NCBI GenBank assembly: GCA_963575745.1
Contig: CAUYUJ010001381.1
Span: 482,768 to 546,767, forward strand
Length of the DNA: 64,000 bases
Reading direction: 5' to 3'
Source of the DNA: Prorocentrum cordatum
Lineage: Eukaryota > Sar > Dinophyceae > Prorocentrales > Prorocentraceae
The position numbers and the translations under genes were made by a program. The first letter of the stretch is position 1. Every line of letters begins with the position of its first letter. Below the pieces are notes generated by a model. That model was given only the letters and a program-made list of their open reading frames with translations, did no database searches and was not told the DNA's origin. Below, one piece after another: positions 22,080 through 32,696 of this stretch.

Positions 22080-22252
22080 CGTGGGAACCCCAACGCCCAC
22101 CGAAATCGGCCCAGAACCAGAAACCAGAAACCCGGGAGCCCGGAACGGGGAACCTGGGAACCCGGCCGCCCACCGAAATCGGCCCAGCATTTCCGCTCAA
22201 TTTTTCAATATCCGCTAGGACCCTTTCAGTGCAAGCACTGATTGGGGAACGA
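22080..22252. repeat. Interspersed segment Y, copy 2
   Basis: GGGAACCCGG repeats, then AAATCGGCCCAGCATTTC and CCCTTTCAGTGCAAGCA. Matches about 15870-16000 in order and orientation. Confidence 0.75.
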
Positions 22253-23740
22253 TGCGTGTTGCGGGTTGCGTATCGGGGCAGCTAAGCTTCTGTGACGACT
22301 CCCTGCCACGCTCCAAGGCGAGGGCAGGCAGCCAGCGTCGACGAAACGTAAGACTCGAGTCTGATAAATGTCGGGTCGGCCGCCACATCTTGACGGTTTT
22401 GGCGTGAGTTTTGACGGTCCGGTGTTCGTGAAATGTGTTCAGCGGGGGTTCGCGCCATCTCTCAAGCCAGGTCGTGCCATTTTCTGGCGGCCCCGCCATC
22501 CCAGCTCGAGTCCCCAAACCAGAGAGGGCTTCGCGAGGGGGTCGTCACGCAGGGGGCTCGTCACGGAACGGGATCGGTCACGCTATGCTCGTGCGGCGAA
22601 GCCGCGTTGGCGACACCGACGAAGGCGTTCAAGGTTGAATTCCGCGCGATGAGGCGATTCAGAAGCACCGAGGGAAACGGTAACGCCTCAGGACCCGACG
22701 GGATTCAATTTTGAACGATCGGGGCCGCGACCGCTCCACGTTGAACGATCGAGGCGGTGTCTCGCATGCGCCCGCGCCGCACGAACCTACCGCAATGCCG
22801 CGGCCGTCAGGACGAGCTGGCCGAGCTGGACTGGCCCGCGCCCCCGGCCGCGAAGGAACCCCCCATGCGGCCGCGAGCCCGCGGCGCCGCCGCGGCGCTG
22901 CCGCGGCCCCGTCGCGGTCGAATCGCCGACGTCCGTGGTCGGATTCGCAGGTCCGAAGGTCGAGGATCGGGCGGGTTGTCACAAGGACGCGCGGAACAAG
23001 GTTTGATTGCCACCGCATCTTGATTGTAGATCACTCGCGCGCTGCTGCCATATGCGGATCATTAGCGGACTGACGAGCAATACATGCGAAATCATTTTCA
23101 GATTATTTTCAGCGCAGTAACGATTCCTTGCACTTTGAGGTCGTCACGTCAAAACAAAGGTCGGGAATCGACGCTCCCCACATGGTGCCACCTGCACGCG
23201 AGAGGAAGAGAATACACCGATACGGCTACCCGTCCCTCGTCGCCACGGCTGCATGTGCATCGAAATTCTGGTCAGAGCGCGCCCATGGCGAGGTCCGAAA
23301 AGTAGAGGTATCGGTACCTTTGGGTTTGCCTACACACGGGTCACCGCTCGCAGGAACGGCTTTTGGTGCGCAAAATAAAAGGCTGGGCAGGATTCATGAT
23401 CGCACGTGATTGCTCAGGTTTGGCCACCCCGCGTCCCCTTCAAGCCGCGCAGTGAAAGTCACTCTTGCGTAGGGTCACCCCTGCATGCAGCCGAGTCGAG
23501 GATCGACGTTTGTGTGCGAGTTGCGCCCTTTGTTGGCCTCCCCGAGTTTCTTGGTCGCCACGGCTGGATTCACCTTGGACAGTCTGGTCGAAACGTACAC
23601 CACGAGAGGTCGTGGGGGAAGCTCGAGACGGGAGCCCCTCCCCGTCCCGACCCCTGAGGCTCGAGGCCGAGGCGGAAGGGCAACCCCTTCCCAGGCCTGG
23701 CGGCCTCGGTCAGATTCTGGCAACGAATAGGAAGGCCCAG
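22253..23740. other. No gene recognised
   Basis: Unique-looking GC-rich DNA with overlapping short frames. GTTGAACGATCG-like words recur at 22710-22755. Confidence 0.5.
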
Positions 23741-23768
23741 GCCTCGCTCTTCGGATTCGGAGTCTGGC

Positions 23769-24532
23769 TTGACTCCTCGTTTTTTTCTCCTTCTTCGATC
23801 AGCCATGGGCGCGAAACGCCACCAGCGCAGCGTGCGCACGTGGCGGCCGTCCAGTCGCAGTCCGTCGCCATTTCGTACGCGACGTGCGAGCCGCACGCCA
23901 TCGCCGAGGACGGCTTCATCATCCACCGGCTCGCGGATCCGCAGTGAACGAGATCGTAGACATCGTGCGCCATCGCAGGCGCCTGAGTGGATGCGTGGCC
24001 TTATCCATGGTATCAACAGTATCAACCAACGCTTGGAACAAATGGATATGATGATGATGACGCAAATATGCACGATGAGAGACTTCTTGGATGCACAGGG
24101 CTTTCGCATATCGCAGTTCGGGGTGAGAGCCCGAGTTGGAAACGTTACATAACGGCTTTCTGTCGGAGCCGGTGCAGAAGGGTATTGGAGGGGTGGTGGA
24201 TGACAAGACTGTTAATGTCCACTCGCAGCTCGGCAGGCTACAAGAACGCACGAGCTCCCCGGACATTGTGCAGGACAGGGTGGAGAATTGAGCAGAAGCT
24301 CAAGCAGATGTCGGCCGCGAACCAGAGAGGTGCGCGGACTGGCTCCGCGGCGCAGAGCTCCAATACGATGGCGCAGGAAGGCGCCTGTCGGTTGATCGTG
24401 GTGGGCTTCGAGTCGCCACTAATGGGACGCACGCTGCACCGTGCTGCTGAGATGGTACGTTATCAATGCTTGCCGCTTGCTGATTGCGATGGAGTAGTTA
24501 TCAAAGCGTTCACATTCAGGAGCCAAGGCTAG
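23769..24532 (+). pseudogene. Fragmented open frames of unknown origin (possible retroelement ORF1)
   Basis: The first frame (23769-24152) has an Arg/Ser-rich region, then EWMRGLIHGINSINQRLEQM, a short amphipathic stretch. Another frame (23987-24532) has IEQKLKQMSAANQRGARTG and CRLIVVGFESPLMGRTLHRA. The pieces follow each other but in different frames, which suggests decay by indels or missed introns. Coiled-coil-like heptads and the VVGF segment are reminiscent of non-LTR element ORF1 proteins, but no decisive motif is present. Confidence 0.3.
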
Positions 24533-24552
24533 TTTAAGTTCCAGAGCCCCCA

Positions 24553-24810
24553 ATGCAATTAAGTTGTGTACTCACTGCGCGTGATGCGCGACGTCAGCCA
24601 GCAGGGCATGTTTTTTGTGTGAAGCGCAAGGTTCGGGATATCATTGCTGGATACTTGGGCGGGCGTTGCGAGCGCGGCTCGCGCGGCTTCGGTCGCGCCA
24701 TCTATGCGCTACTCAAGCGTGAGAGCCCCGTCGCGTTAGAGCAGTTGAAGCATGGCGGCGTCAGCGCGGGGCGCGCGTTAGTCGGCGCCGCGGGATCCAT
24801 GGTTCACTAG
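24553..24810 (+). CDS. Short open frame, unrecognised
   Basis: 85 codons with non-repetitive composition (CVKRKVRDIIAGYLGGRCE, FGRAIYALLKRESPVALEQL). It directly follows the decayed frames at 23.8-24.5 kb and may belong to the same element. Confidence 0.25.
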   Translation: MQLSCVLTARDARRQPAGHVFCVKRKVRDIIAGYLGGRCERGSRGFGRAIYALLKRESPVALEQLKHGGVSAGRALVGAAGSMVH

Positions 24811-25088
24811 CGGTGGCGCAGGCGGTGCTGAAGGCCTTCTTTTGGTTCGTCTCTTTGCAGCGCGGACAGTGTTGACGAGGCTGTTGCCGCGGCAGGGGCG
24901 GCGGCTGGGTGCCTGCGCGAAGATGCAAGCGACGCGCTCACGTTGCAGCACCGAGTTTGTTTTGGAGGGTGCGCCGCTGGATCTCCCCAAAGGGGGGGGG
25001 ATGCGAACCCCCCTTCCCTTCCCCGATCCGTCGCCCCCCCCCCCCCCGTGAAAGGCCTCATCCCAGACCATTCGGCCTAGGAGCTCCA

Positions 25089-25127
25089 TCTAGGCCACCT
25101 AGAGATCTAAAGATCTAGGTGGCCTGA
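25089..25127. repeat. Perfect inverted repeat around GATCT
   Basis: AGGCCACCTAGA is followed after a short loop by its complement TCTAGGTGGCCT. A related word (CCTAGGTGGCCTAGG) lies near 35415, next to the outer fold-back arm. Confidence 0.7.
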
Positions 25128-25279
25128 ATGCGCATCCAATCAACGTCGAAGGGTAGGCTCGAAGCAAACTAAACTACATACCCTCGTGCTCAATATCAGC
25201 TTTCTCGATCCCGAAAGACCCTAGGGGCAAAGCTCATGTTTGTGTTTGTCTTGTTCTGGGCAAGATCATTGGGTCTTCC

Positions 25280-25470
25280 CTGTGATAAGTTTGTGGTTCC
25301 ACCGGCTTCGCGGATTAATCGTAATGGCCGCATGTCGGGTCTCGAGAAACATTTAGCTGCACAGAAGCACCAAAAAGGCTCTTGCCCACTACCAGGTTTC
25401 TGGCACTCAAAAAGCTTTAGTGGGCAAGAGATGTTTTTCGGTTGTTTTGGGGGTCGCCGGGACCGCCACA
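25280..25470. repeat. Solitary copy of the 192-bp hairpin repeat
   Basis: Contains GGTCTCGAGAAACATT, then the stem GCTCTTGCCCACTA, a 27-base loop with AGGTTTCTGGC, and TAGTGGGCAAGAG. Same orientation and order as the five tandem copies at 32.7-33.5 kb. It lies just 3' of the big minus-strand gene. Confidence 0.85.
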
Positions 25471-25874
25471 AGAACATTCCAACGTATGAAGATCTGGGTG
25501 CTTACCTTTATGGCATACTGGGGTACGCATCCGAGCTTCACCACTGACCACGGGCATTGTGCAAAACTTCTGGTAATAACAATGAGAAGTACGACATTCC
25601 CGATGCATGGTTTCATTTTCTTTCGCAGCCCCAGTCGTACAACCTGACTGTACTAAGATAGTAAATGATACCTGCGGTGGCCGTGCAAAATGCTAGCGGT
25701 CGAGCAGAGTGATCATAAATCACCGTGCTCTCCTTATCACGTCCAGTCTTACTGTCTCCCGACTGAACAGTGCAGTCACAGAGGCGTGCGGCGGCGATGC
25801 CTAATAGCGGCGCAAGAGCAGGGCAATCTTACGGCGCTTCGTGCCTCGAAGCGCAAGATTCAGGGAACTGCGCC

Positions 25875-28800
25875 TCAGGCCTGGATCCCCGCGACCTCCT
25901 CGACCACGGCGTGTACGGTGGAGGGTGCGGACTTCCTCGTCGACGTCGCCCTCTTCCTGTGCCCCCACGGCTTCTTCTTTGCAGGCATAGCCTTGCTCCA
26001 CGCGGCTGCCCTCTTGTTCTTTCCCTCTTTCTGTTTCGCGGCCAAGCCGACGTCCACCTTGACGAGGGACTTCCTGAGTGCGCCGCGGTTGGGCCCATTT
26101 CCGTTGGGCACAGAACCGCTCGGGCCATCCTCTCCGATAGGCAGCGATCCGTCTGGCCCGATGCCGTCCCTGAGACCGCCAGCAGCGATCTGGCCGGCCA
26201 ACATCTCTGCGAGCCGCAAGGGCGGAAGCCGCGTGCCGAGCGACTCGTGCTGGGCGGCATGGACGAGCATGCGGTAGAGGGCGTAGACCTCCTTGAGCAC
26301 GTGGACGCGGTCTTCGTGCTGCTGCCACACGCACCACGCCCAGCGCTTCATGTTCCTGTGCTCGGCCTCGTTCTGGGGCGTGCCCTGGGCGACCAATTGC
26401 CCGCGAGAGAGCTGGGCGAACACCGAATTGTTGCGCAAGTAGTAGTAGTTCTCCGTGGAGCTCGCGCTCTCCAAAACTTTTCGGAGCGGCACGCCTTTGG
26501 AATTCTTCCTGTCCATGATCTTCTCGTGCTTCTGGACTATGCGCCTCAACTCGGCCACGTACTCCGCGTGCGAGACGAAAGGCTCGTTGCAGAAATCCGC
26601 CCAGTCCTTGTCGGCACGCTCGCGCGCGGGCTGCGCGTCACCCCAGACCACCTCGGGCATCGGGGGGCCATGGTAGATCTCCCTCGTCAAGTACTCCTCG
26701 GGCACGCCGAGAGGACGGGAAAACTTCCTCGTGAGCTGCAGCAACTCAAATGAGCAAGCCGTCCTCTTCCCGTCCGTGCACTGCTCGGCCCGCAAGGCAA
26801 TGTGCAGTCTGTCCTGTGCCACGCCGAGACACCTCGGCAGATGCTCCAACATCTTCGCGCTCGGGGCGTCGGAGTAAAGCATCCGCACCTGCTCGACCGC
26901 AGCGGGGGTCAGCCGCTCCCTGACCGCTGCACCGAAGCTCTCCGTGCTCTCATCGGGCTGGACGCTGAATCCAGGGCAAGCTCCTGTCATCCCCATCAGA
27001 GTGTGGCCGACGTAGATCCCGCCTTTCTTCTGGTCCATTTTCTTCTGGCCGATGACCGAGAACAAGAACTTGAAGGTGCCATCGTGGGTCAGTGCCGTGA
27101 ACTCGCCGCGGGCCACTTCCTCGCCCATGAGCCGTCGCACCGACAGCTGCGCCAGGCCGTCGGGGCGGCGGAACACGTGGTCCATGATCTCCCGCAAGAG
27201 CTGGGGGCGGCAGGCCAGGAAAGGCGACGTGCCGTCGCGGGACCACTGCCTGTGGAGATGGCCCATCACGCCATTCATCGCCCCGTGCGAGACCAAGGCC
27301 AGGCTGATCAGGGAATCCTCGACGCCTTTGGTGTACGAGATCTTGGCGTTAATGCGGACGCAGTCAATGCACTTGGCGCGCAACCAGTACCGCGGGCCCG
27401 CCTCTGTGAAGACGAAGACGAGGTGGGCTTCGTTGGAGTGGCGCGCAGCCTCCAGCGCTTCCGCTGGAGCGTCGCGATTCCATTCTCGAAGCAGACCGGC
27501 AGCGCGGGCCAGGTAGCCGCCGTCTTTCTGAGCCGCGCGGTTCAACACCGAGCAGACGCGGTCGAACCTGTACAGCGACATAGCGACCTTGAAGAGGGCA
27601 TCGTCCTCCCGAGACGCGACGAACTTCGGCGGCCTGTGGTGCTTCTGGTGCTCGATGAGGTGCTCGCGGCGGCTGAACGATCGCCAAGGGCACAGGAGAC
27701 AGCGGCATTGAACGCGGGATCGACATCCACCGACCTCGACCTGGTAGTCCGCGGCCTCCTTTCCAAGCACGTTGCAGAACATCTCCATGCATGAGGGCTC
27801 GTCGGGTTCGTCGGCGTCCTCCTCGCAGTCGGACGGCAACCCCACGTCGACTCCGCCTGGTTCTGCGGCGGCGATCGGCAGCTGCACATCGACTGGCGGA
27901 CTCGCAGAGGCGCCTGCTTGCAGGTCCATCAAAGCATCCGTGGAGCGGGCCATGCTGCCGCTAATGCGGAAGAGCACGGCCAGGCTTTTATCGGCCGCGC
28001 CCCCGATCGCCCTGCAAAATTCGACCGCGCTAACCCTGCACTTGGACCGCCGTTCCTCGTGACCACAATGGGTGCCGATCAGATCGAACGTCTGCTCTGG
28101 TCCGTTCTCCCCCTGAACCACTGCCGACGCGCGGAGAAGCACGCAATGAGCCTCCCCGCCAGGCTCGCTGTGCAAGAGGTAGTCGCCTGTATCCAGGGCG
28201 CGGCCCGATGCGAGCTGGAAGAGCACGTCCAGGACGCAGGCGCCGTGGAGCCTGATCTCGAAGTGCTGGGCGACCTCGCGATAGGGGCGCGAGTTTGCCT
28301 CTGGGGCTGGAAGGGGTGGCTTGCCGCACCCGCAGGATGCGACCACTGCGGCCTGGATGCAATTGCCATCGGTGAAGTACGACGCCATCTGGTCGGGGCC
28401 CCCAGGCCCGTCGTCGACGGGCAGCTGCTGTCCGCTCGCCGCAAGTGTCTCAAGCAACGAGCGCTCCTTCTTCGCAGCGAGGTGCATCTTGTAACCCGTC
28501 GCCTTGTGGACGTAGTTCTCAGCATCGGTGATGAAAGCGTGCGCGTCGTCGAGCACGCCGACGTTCACCCCGATGCCGTCGAACTCCCAAGCGAGGTGGG
28601 ACACCGCGCTGCCCCGCTTCTCCTGAACGAACTTCACCAACGCCTCGGCGCAGGCGTCCTCCGCCCCTTCGAGGAGCCTCGACACGCACGTGAGCTCGGG
28701 GTTGTCCCTCTCGTCCTCGACGGCGGCCTTGAAAACGTCGGGCAGTGCAGACGATGCCGCCCAGCGGAGCACTCTCGCGCCCCGCCCCATGGCCTGGTAC

Positions 28801-30334
28801 TGGTCGCCTGCATTCTTTTTGCCAAACAGGACGCTGAGCGCCAGGGTCTTCTTGGCGTCGATGTCGGGCCATGCGGCAACGGCCTCGATGGCGCGCCCTT
28901 GCTCCGAGGAGTGGCCGTTCAGATTTATCTTCATGCGCTTCATGACCTGGGGCGCGAGGGTCAGGAAACATTTGCGCCAGTCCAACTTCACGACGTCTGG
29001 CTGCACAATAGTCTGGATCTGCTTGCTCAGGCTCTGCGACGCCGTGCCCTCTGCGCGTCTCCTGCTGCGCACGCGCAAGTCCCCGATGGCTGAGAAGTGG
29101 TACTTGACCTGGAGAGCCCCATCGCCGCCCTCACGTTCCTCGAGCAACTGGTTAGCCGCCGCCCAGGTTGACTTGAGCGACTGCTCGTGTCGCGACCACG
29201 CCTGAAATACTTCCAGGTCATCTTGCGAAGACCTGCTTTGCTTTCTGACGCCCGCCGCCCCTGCTTGCGCTGCCTCAAGATGCTTGATCAGCGCATGGTG
29301 GTTGCGCTTCCTCTCCGGGCACCTCACGTAGTCCTTCAGGCGGTCAAAATGGAATTTCTCGGGGAAGACGGCCCCGATGGGAATCGCGAGGTTGTCAATG
29401 TCCGGGAACAGTGCGCTGAGGTCGGCGTCGGCGCACAAGGCTGGATAGTAGTAGGGGACCTTGCGGCCCCATTGTCGCACTACGGGTTTCCACATGGCCG
29501 CGGCCTTCATGCGGTCCCAGGCATCCTTCTTGTCAGACTGCCGCCCCCCCTTGATGCAAGCCCCCGCCTTCGCGCGCTCTCGCTGGCTGTCCGTCATGCA
29601 GGTGTCCTCGTCGAGATGCATGACGGCAAGGAGCGTGGAAGCCCGAGAGAGTGGATCCGACGCGGCGTCCGCCTGGTCGCCGTGGCCACGAAGCCCGCCA
29701 GCCAGGCCAGCTCCGTCGCGGCCGTCCGACGCCCTGATGTCGTTCAGGAACTCTTCGTTCATTGCAGCGCGCGCTGGTGAGGGATTGTCCAGCTTGTCGT
29801 AGGCCGCGGACGCCGAGTACTTCTCGATGAGAGGCAGGATGCCTCGGGTCATGTGGATGAAGCCCGCCGCGCCAGATGAGGCCCAGTCCTCCAGTTCGGG
29901 GTCAGCCAAGAAGAGGCCATGCTCAACCGAGACCAAGGCCGCGTTGCGAGTGAAGTCGCCCTCGAAGGCGATCAGCAGCAGACGGCGCCGCCAGGCGTGA
30001 AGCGCATCATCGTCGCACTCGATGCGGAAAGCGTGATTCAACTCGATGACGAAGTCCGCGAACGTCCACGCGTAATGGCGCTCGTCCTCTGATTTCCCAT
30101 GATTCTCACGAACGAGCAGCTCTGCCCTGGCGAACAAATTCTTAGCCACGACCTCCTGGATCTTCTCGCCCTTCTGCACCTCCTGGAAGATGACGGCCAT
30201 GGCGCCGATGAGACGCTTTGCGGAGACCTGGAACTCCCTGTCTCTGGTGAGGAGGTACGTGCTGGCAAACTTCACCATGGTCTCGCCGAGCGCAGCCAAG
30301 GTCAGCTTCGACCGCAGCGACTTCCCGTTGCCAC
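25875..30334 (-). CDS. Replicase/transposase-like polyprotein, main exon (SF3 helicase, family-A-like polymerase, protease-like, C2H2, DDE-like)
   Basis: The frame is open 25875-30353 (1492 codons); splicing removes the first six or so. Numbering by that frame: GGNGKS 7-12 is the P-loop. NHAFRIECDDDALHAWRRRL 106-125 is the sensor/arginine region of D5-type SF3 helicases. A family-A-polymerase-like set follows: D458 (motif A), K502 with F510-G511 at Pol I motif-B spacing, and D592 in EFDG (motif C). C665, H736 and D757 could be a cysteine-protease triad. C885, C888, H902 and H906 form a C2H2 finger. D1091 (HDGTFKF), D1162 (LYSDAPS), DRLHIA and E1329 (PQNEAEH) resemble a DDE transposase. The Lys/Arg-rich tail (1437-1476) may be a nuclear signal. 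Helicase is the surest call; polymerase, protease and transposase calls rest on motif spacing only. Probably a self-replicating mobile element. Confidence 0.75.
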
Positions 30335-31460
30335 CTGAGGGAGGCGACCACATGATCTATGCGGTATATGCAACCCATGCGATGTATGCGACCTATGCGA
30401 TCTATGCGATCTATGCGATCTATGCGACCTATGCGATCTACGCGATCTATGCGACCTAGGCGATCTATGCGACCTCGGTCGCCATCTGGGCGATCTGTGC
30501 GACCTATGCGATCTATGCGGTCTATGCGATCTATGCGACCTATGCTATCTATGCGACCTAGGTCGCCACCTGTGCGACCTATGCGATCTATGCGACCTAT
30601 GCGATCTAAGCAATCTATGCTATCTGTGCGACCTAGGTCGCCACCTGTGCGATCTTTGCGACCTATGCGATCTATGCGATCTAGGTCGCCGCCTGTGCGA
30701 TCTATGCGACCTATGCGATCTATGCGATCTATGCGACCTAGGTCGCCGCCTGTGCGATCTATGCGACCTATGCGATCTATGCGATCTATGCGACCTAGGT
30801 CGCCATCTGGGGTCGGATCGCATAGATCGCATAGATCGCATAGATCGCATAGGTCGCATAGGTGACGGCCTAGGTCGCATAGATCGCATAGATCGCATAG
30901 GTCGCATAGGTGCCGACCTAGGTCGCCACCTATGCGACCTATGCGACCTATGCGATCTATGCGATCTATGCGACCTAGGTCGCGATAGATCGCGATAGAT
31001 GGCGACCTAGGTCGCATAGATCGCATAGATCGCATAGGTCGCATAGATCGCACAGGCGGCGACCTAGGTCGCATAGATCGCATAGACCGCATAGGTCGCA
31101 TAGATCGCACAGGCGGCGACCTAGGCGACCTAGGTCGCATAGATCGCATAGATCGCATAGATCGCATAGATCGCATAGGTCGCATAGATCGCATAGGTCG
31201 CATAGGTCGCATAGATCGCATAGGCCGCATAGGTGGCGACATAGGCCGCATAGATCGCATAGATCGCATAGGTCACATAGATCGCATAGGTCGCATAGAT
31301 CGCATAGGTCGCATAGATCGCATAGACCGCATAGATCGCATAGATCGCACAGGTGGCGACCTAGATCGCATAGATCGCATAGATCGCATAGATCGCATAT
31401 CTAGGCCCCCCAGGCGCCCTAGATCCCCAGATCGCTGGATCGCGGTCCTGAGCGCCTTAC
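30335..31460 (-). repeat. Phase-1 intron made of 9-bp GAYCTATGC satellite
   Basis: On the minus strand the donor reads AAAAG/GTAAGG (last exon base 31461) and the acceptor reads CGCCTCCCTCAG/GTGGC (first exon base 30334). Both reading frames place the split after the first base of a glycine codon. Within the intron (30358-31405) the 9-mer GATCTATGC or GACCTATGC repeats over 100 times. A higher-order unit carries the palindrome GACCTAGGTC and GCCGCCTGTGC. Orientation flips near 30815, 30925 and 30990, so the transcript could fold on itself. The unit has no stop in most frames, hence the artefactual long RSM/DLC frames. Confidence 0.85.
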
Positions 31461-32496
31461 CTTTTCCCTTCCGAACCCGCACGCGAGGTGGCTGCCGCTT
31501 GTGCATGAGGGCCAGCGCCTCGCCAAGGACTTCGATCTCCTTTGATTCGACGTCGTCCCCGTACAGGGTGGCCATCATGAGGTCGTACCTGTCCACGTCG
31601 GCCGCGGGCGGCTTGTACTTGATGGATCAGTCCATGTACGCGTAGCAGTTGACCTCGGGGGCTTTCTTGATCTCCCTTGCTGCCTGGCCAGGCTGGATCT
31701 TCAAGCACTTGTCCTTGAACGCCAACGTGGGCTCCGCTTGCTTCGGCTGGTCGCACCACTTGCAGAATGTCTTGAGGATGTTGACGTTGTTCCCAGTAGT
31801 GAGAAACCTGTTCAAACTTTCCCGGAGCATCTTGCGCGCGATCGAGAAGCTCTCATCGGGGTCGTCGTCCACGTCGGCCTGCGTCGCCGCGGCAGGGCTC
31901 GTGTAGTCAAGGAGCCACCCCTCGTCCCAAGACGGTCGCTTCACGTTTTTGTCCTTGCTCATGCGAAGGAGGATCGCGTCCGCTCGGTTCACCGCGTGCT
32001 CCAGGCGTAGGGCCTGCTGGACGTTCATCGCGGCGGTGTACCGAAATGCTCCGTTGTGGTACCGATGCGCCTGCCCGTCATGCGCGCGCCACGGGCTCCT
32101 CGGCCCGCCGAAGACAGCCATGAACACGCGCAGGAGGAAGAGGTCGTGGACGCGGGCGCCGCCCCGTTCCATCTCGTCGACCTGGGTCTTCACGACGCAT
32201 AGCTCGTCATACTTGTCCCCGAGGCGCTCCGCGTTCCTTTCCACCAGCTTCTTCGCGGCAGCGTGCGTCTTCGCGACCTGATCGTTCAACGACATATTGT
32301 CGTCGCCCATGTCGACGTCGTCGGCCACCGCCGTGAAGCGGTCCGCGAAAGCGCTTGAACTTCGGCCGAACTTCTGGAAGACGCTCTCCTTGTACTTGCC
32401 CGGAGAGAACACTGCGGATGGAGTGGGCGCGGGAGTCGACCGCGGGCTCGGCCGCGGGCTGCGGCTCCGACCCCGATCTCCCTCGTCCCAGGACAT
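31461..32496 (-). CDS. Replicase-like gene, upstream exon with D5_N-like region and an in-frame TGA
   Basis: The frame is open up to 32700. I favour ATG 32494-32496 (MSWDEGD) over upstream starts because the preceding 68 codons are low in complexity. An Arg/Ser/Pro-rich N-terminus is followed by a helical region, then FLTTGNN, TFCKWC, TLAFKDKCLKIQPG and EVNCYAYMD. TGA 31627-31629 then interrupts the frame. The same frame continues as SIKYKPPAADVDRYDLMMATLY, EIEVLGEALALM and RVRKGK to the splice donor. The LAFKDK to GKGGNGKS order is that of the D5_N region ahead of SF3 helicases, so both parts belong to one gene. The TGA may be a nonsense mutation from TGG (D-W-S), or a sign of decay. No AEP primase motifs seen. 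Confidence 0.6.
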
Positions 32497-32696
32497 CCCC
32501 GAACGCGTTCTAGCTGGCACCGCGAGCGGCGGGCGCTCGCTCTCCCTCCCCGAAGGGCGCGACGAGCACGCTCTGGGGCCACTCTGCCGTCGAGCCGCAG
32601 CGGTTGCAGTGATGGTAGCGACGATGACGATGATATAGGTGCATCTCGGGGGCCGCGGCCGTCTGTCGGGCCTCGAACAATCAAAAGACACGCAAA

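Noticed and set aside
25770-29802. Plus-strand frames of 190-390 codons opposite the replicase-like gene
   Set aside because: GC-rich antisense shadows without motifs; the minus frame carries clear domain motifs over its whole length.
30142-31269. 375-codon RSMRPM/DRIDRIG frame
   Set aside because: Translation of the 9-bp satellite, which lies in an intron with consensus splice sites.
31627-31629. TGA read as selenocysteine
   Set aside because: The local motif (YMD-SIKY) has no redox context and no hairpin of SECIS type was recognised. Nonsense change or error is simpler.
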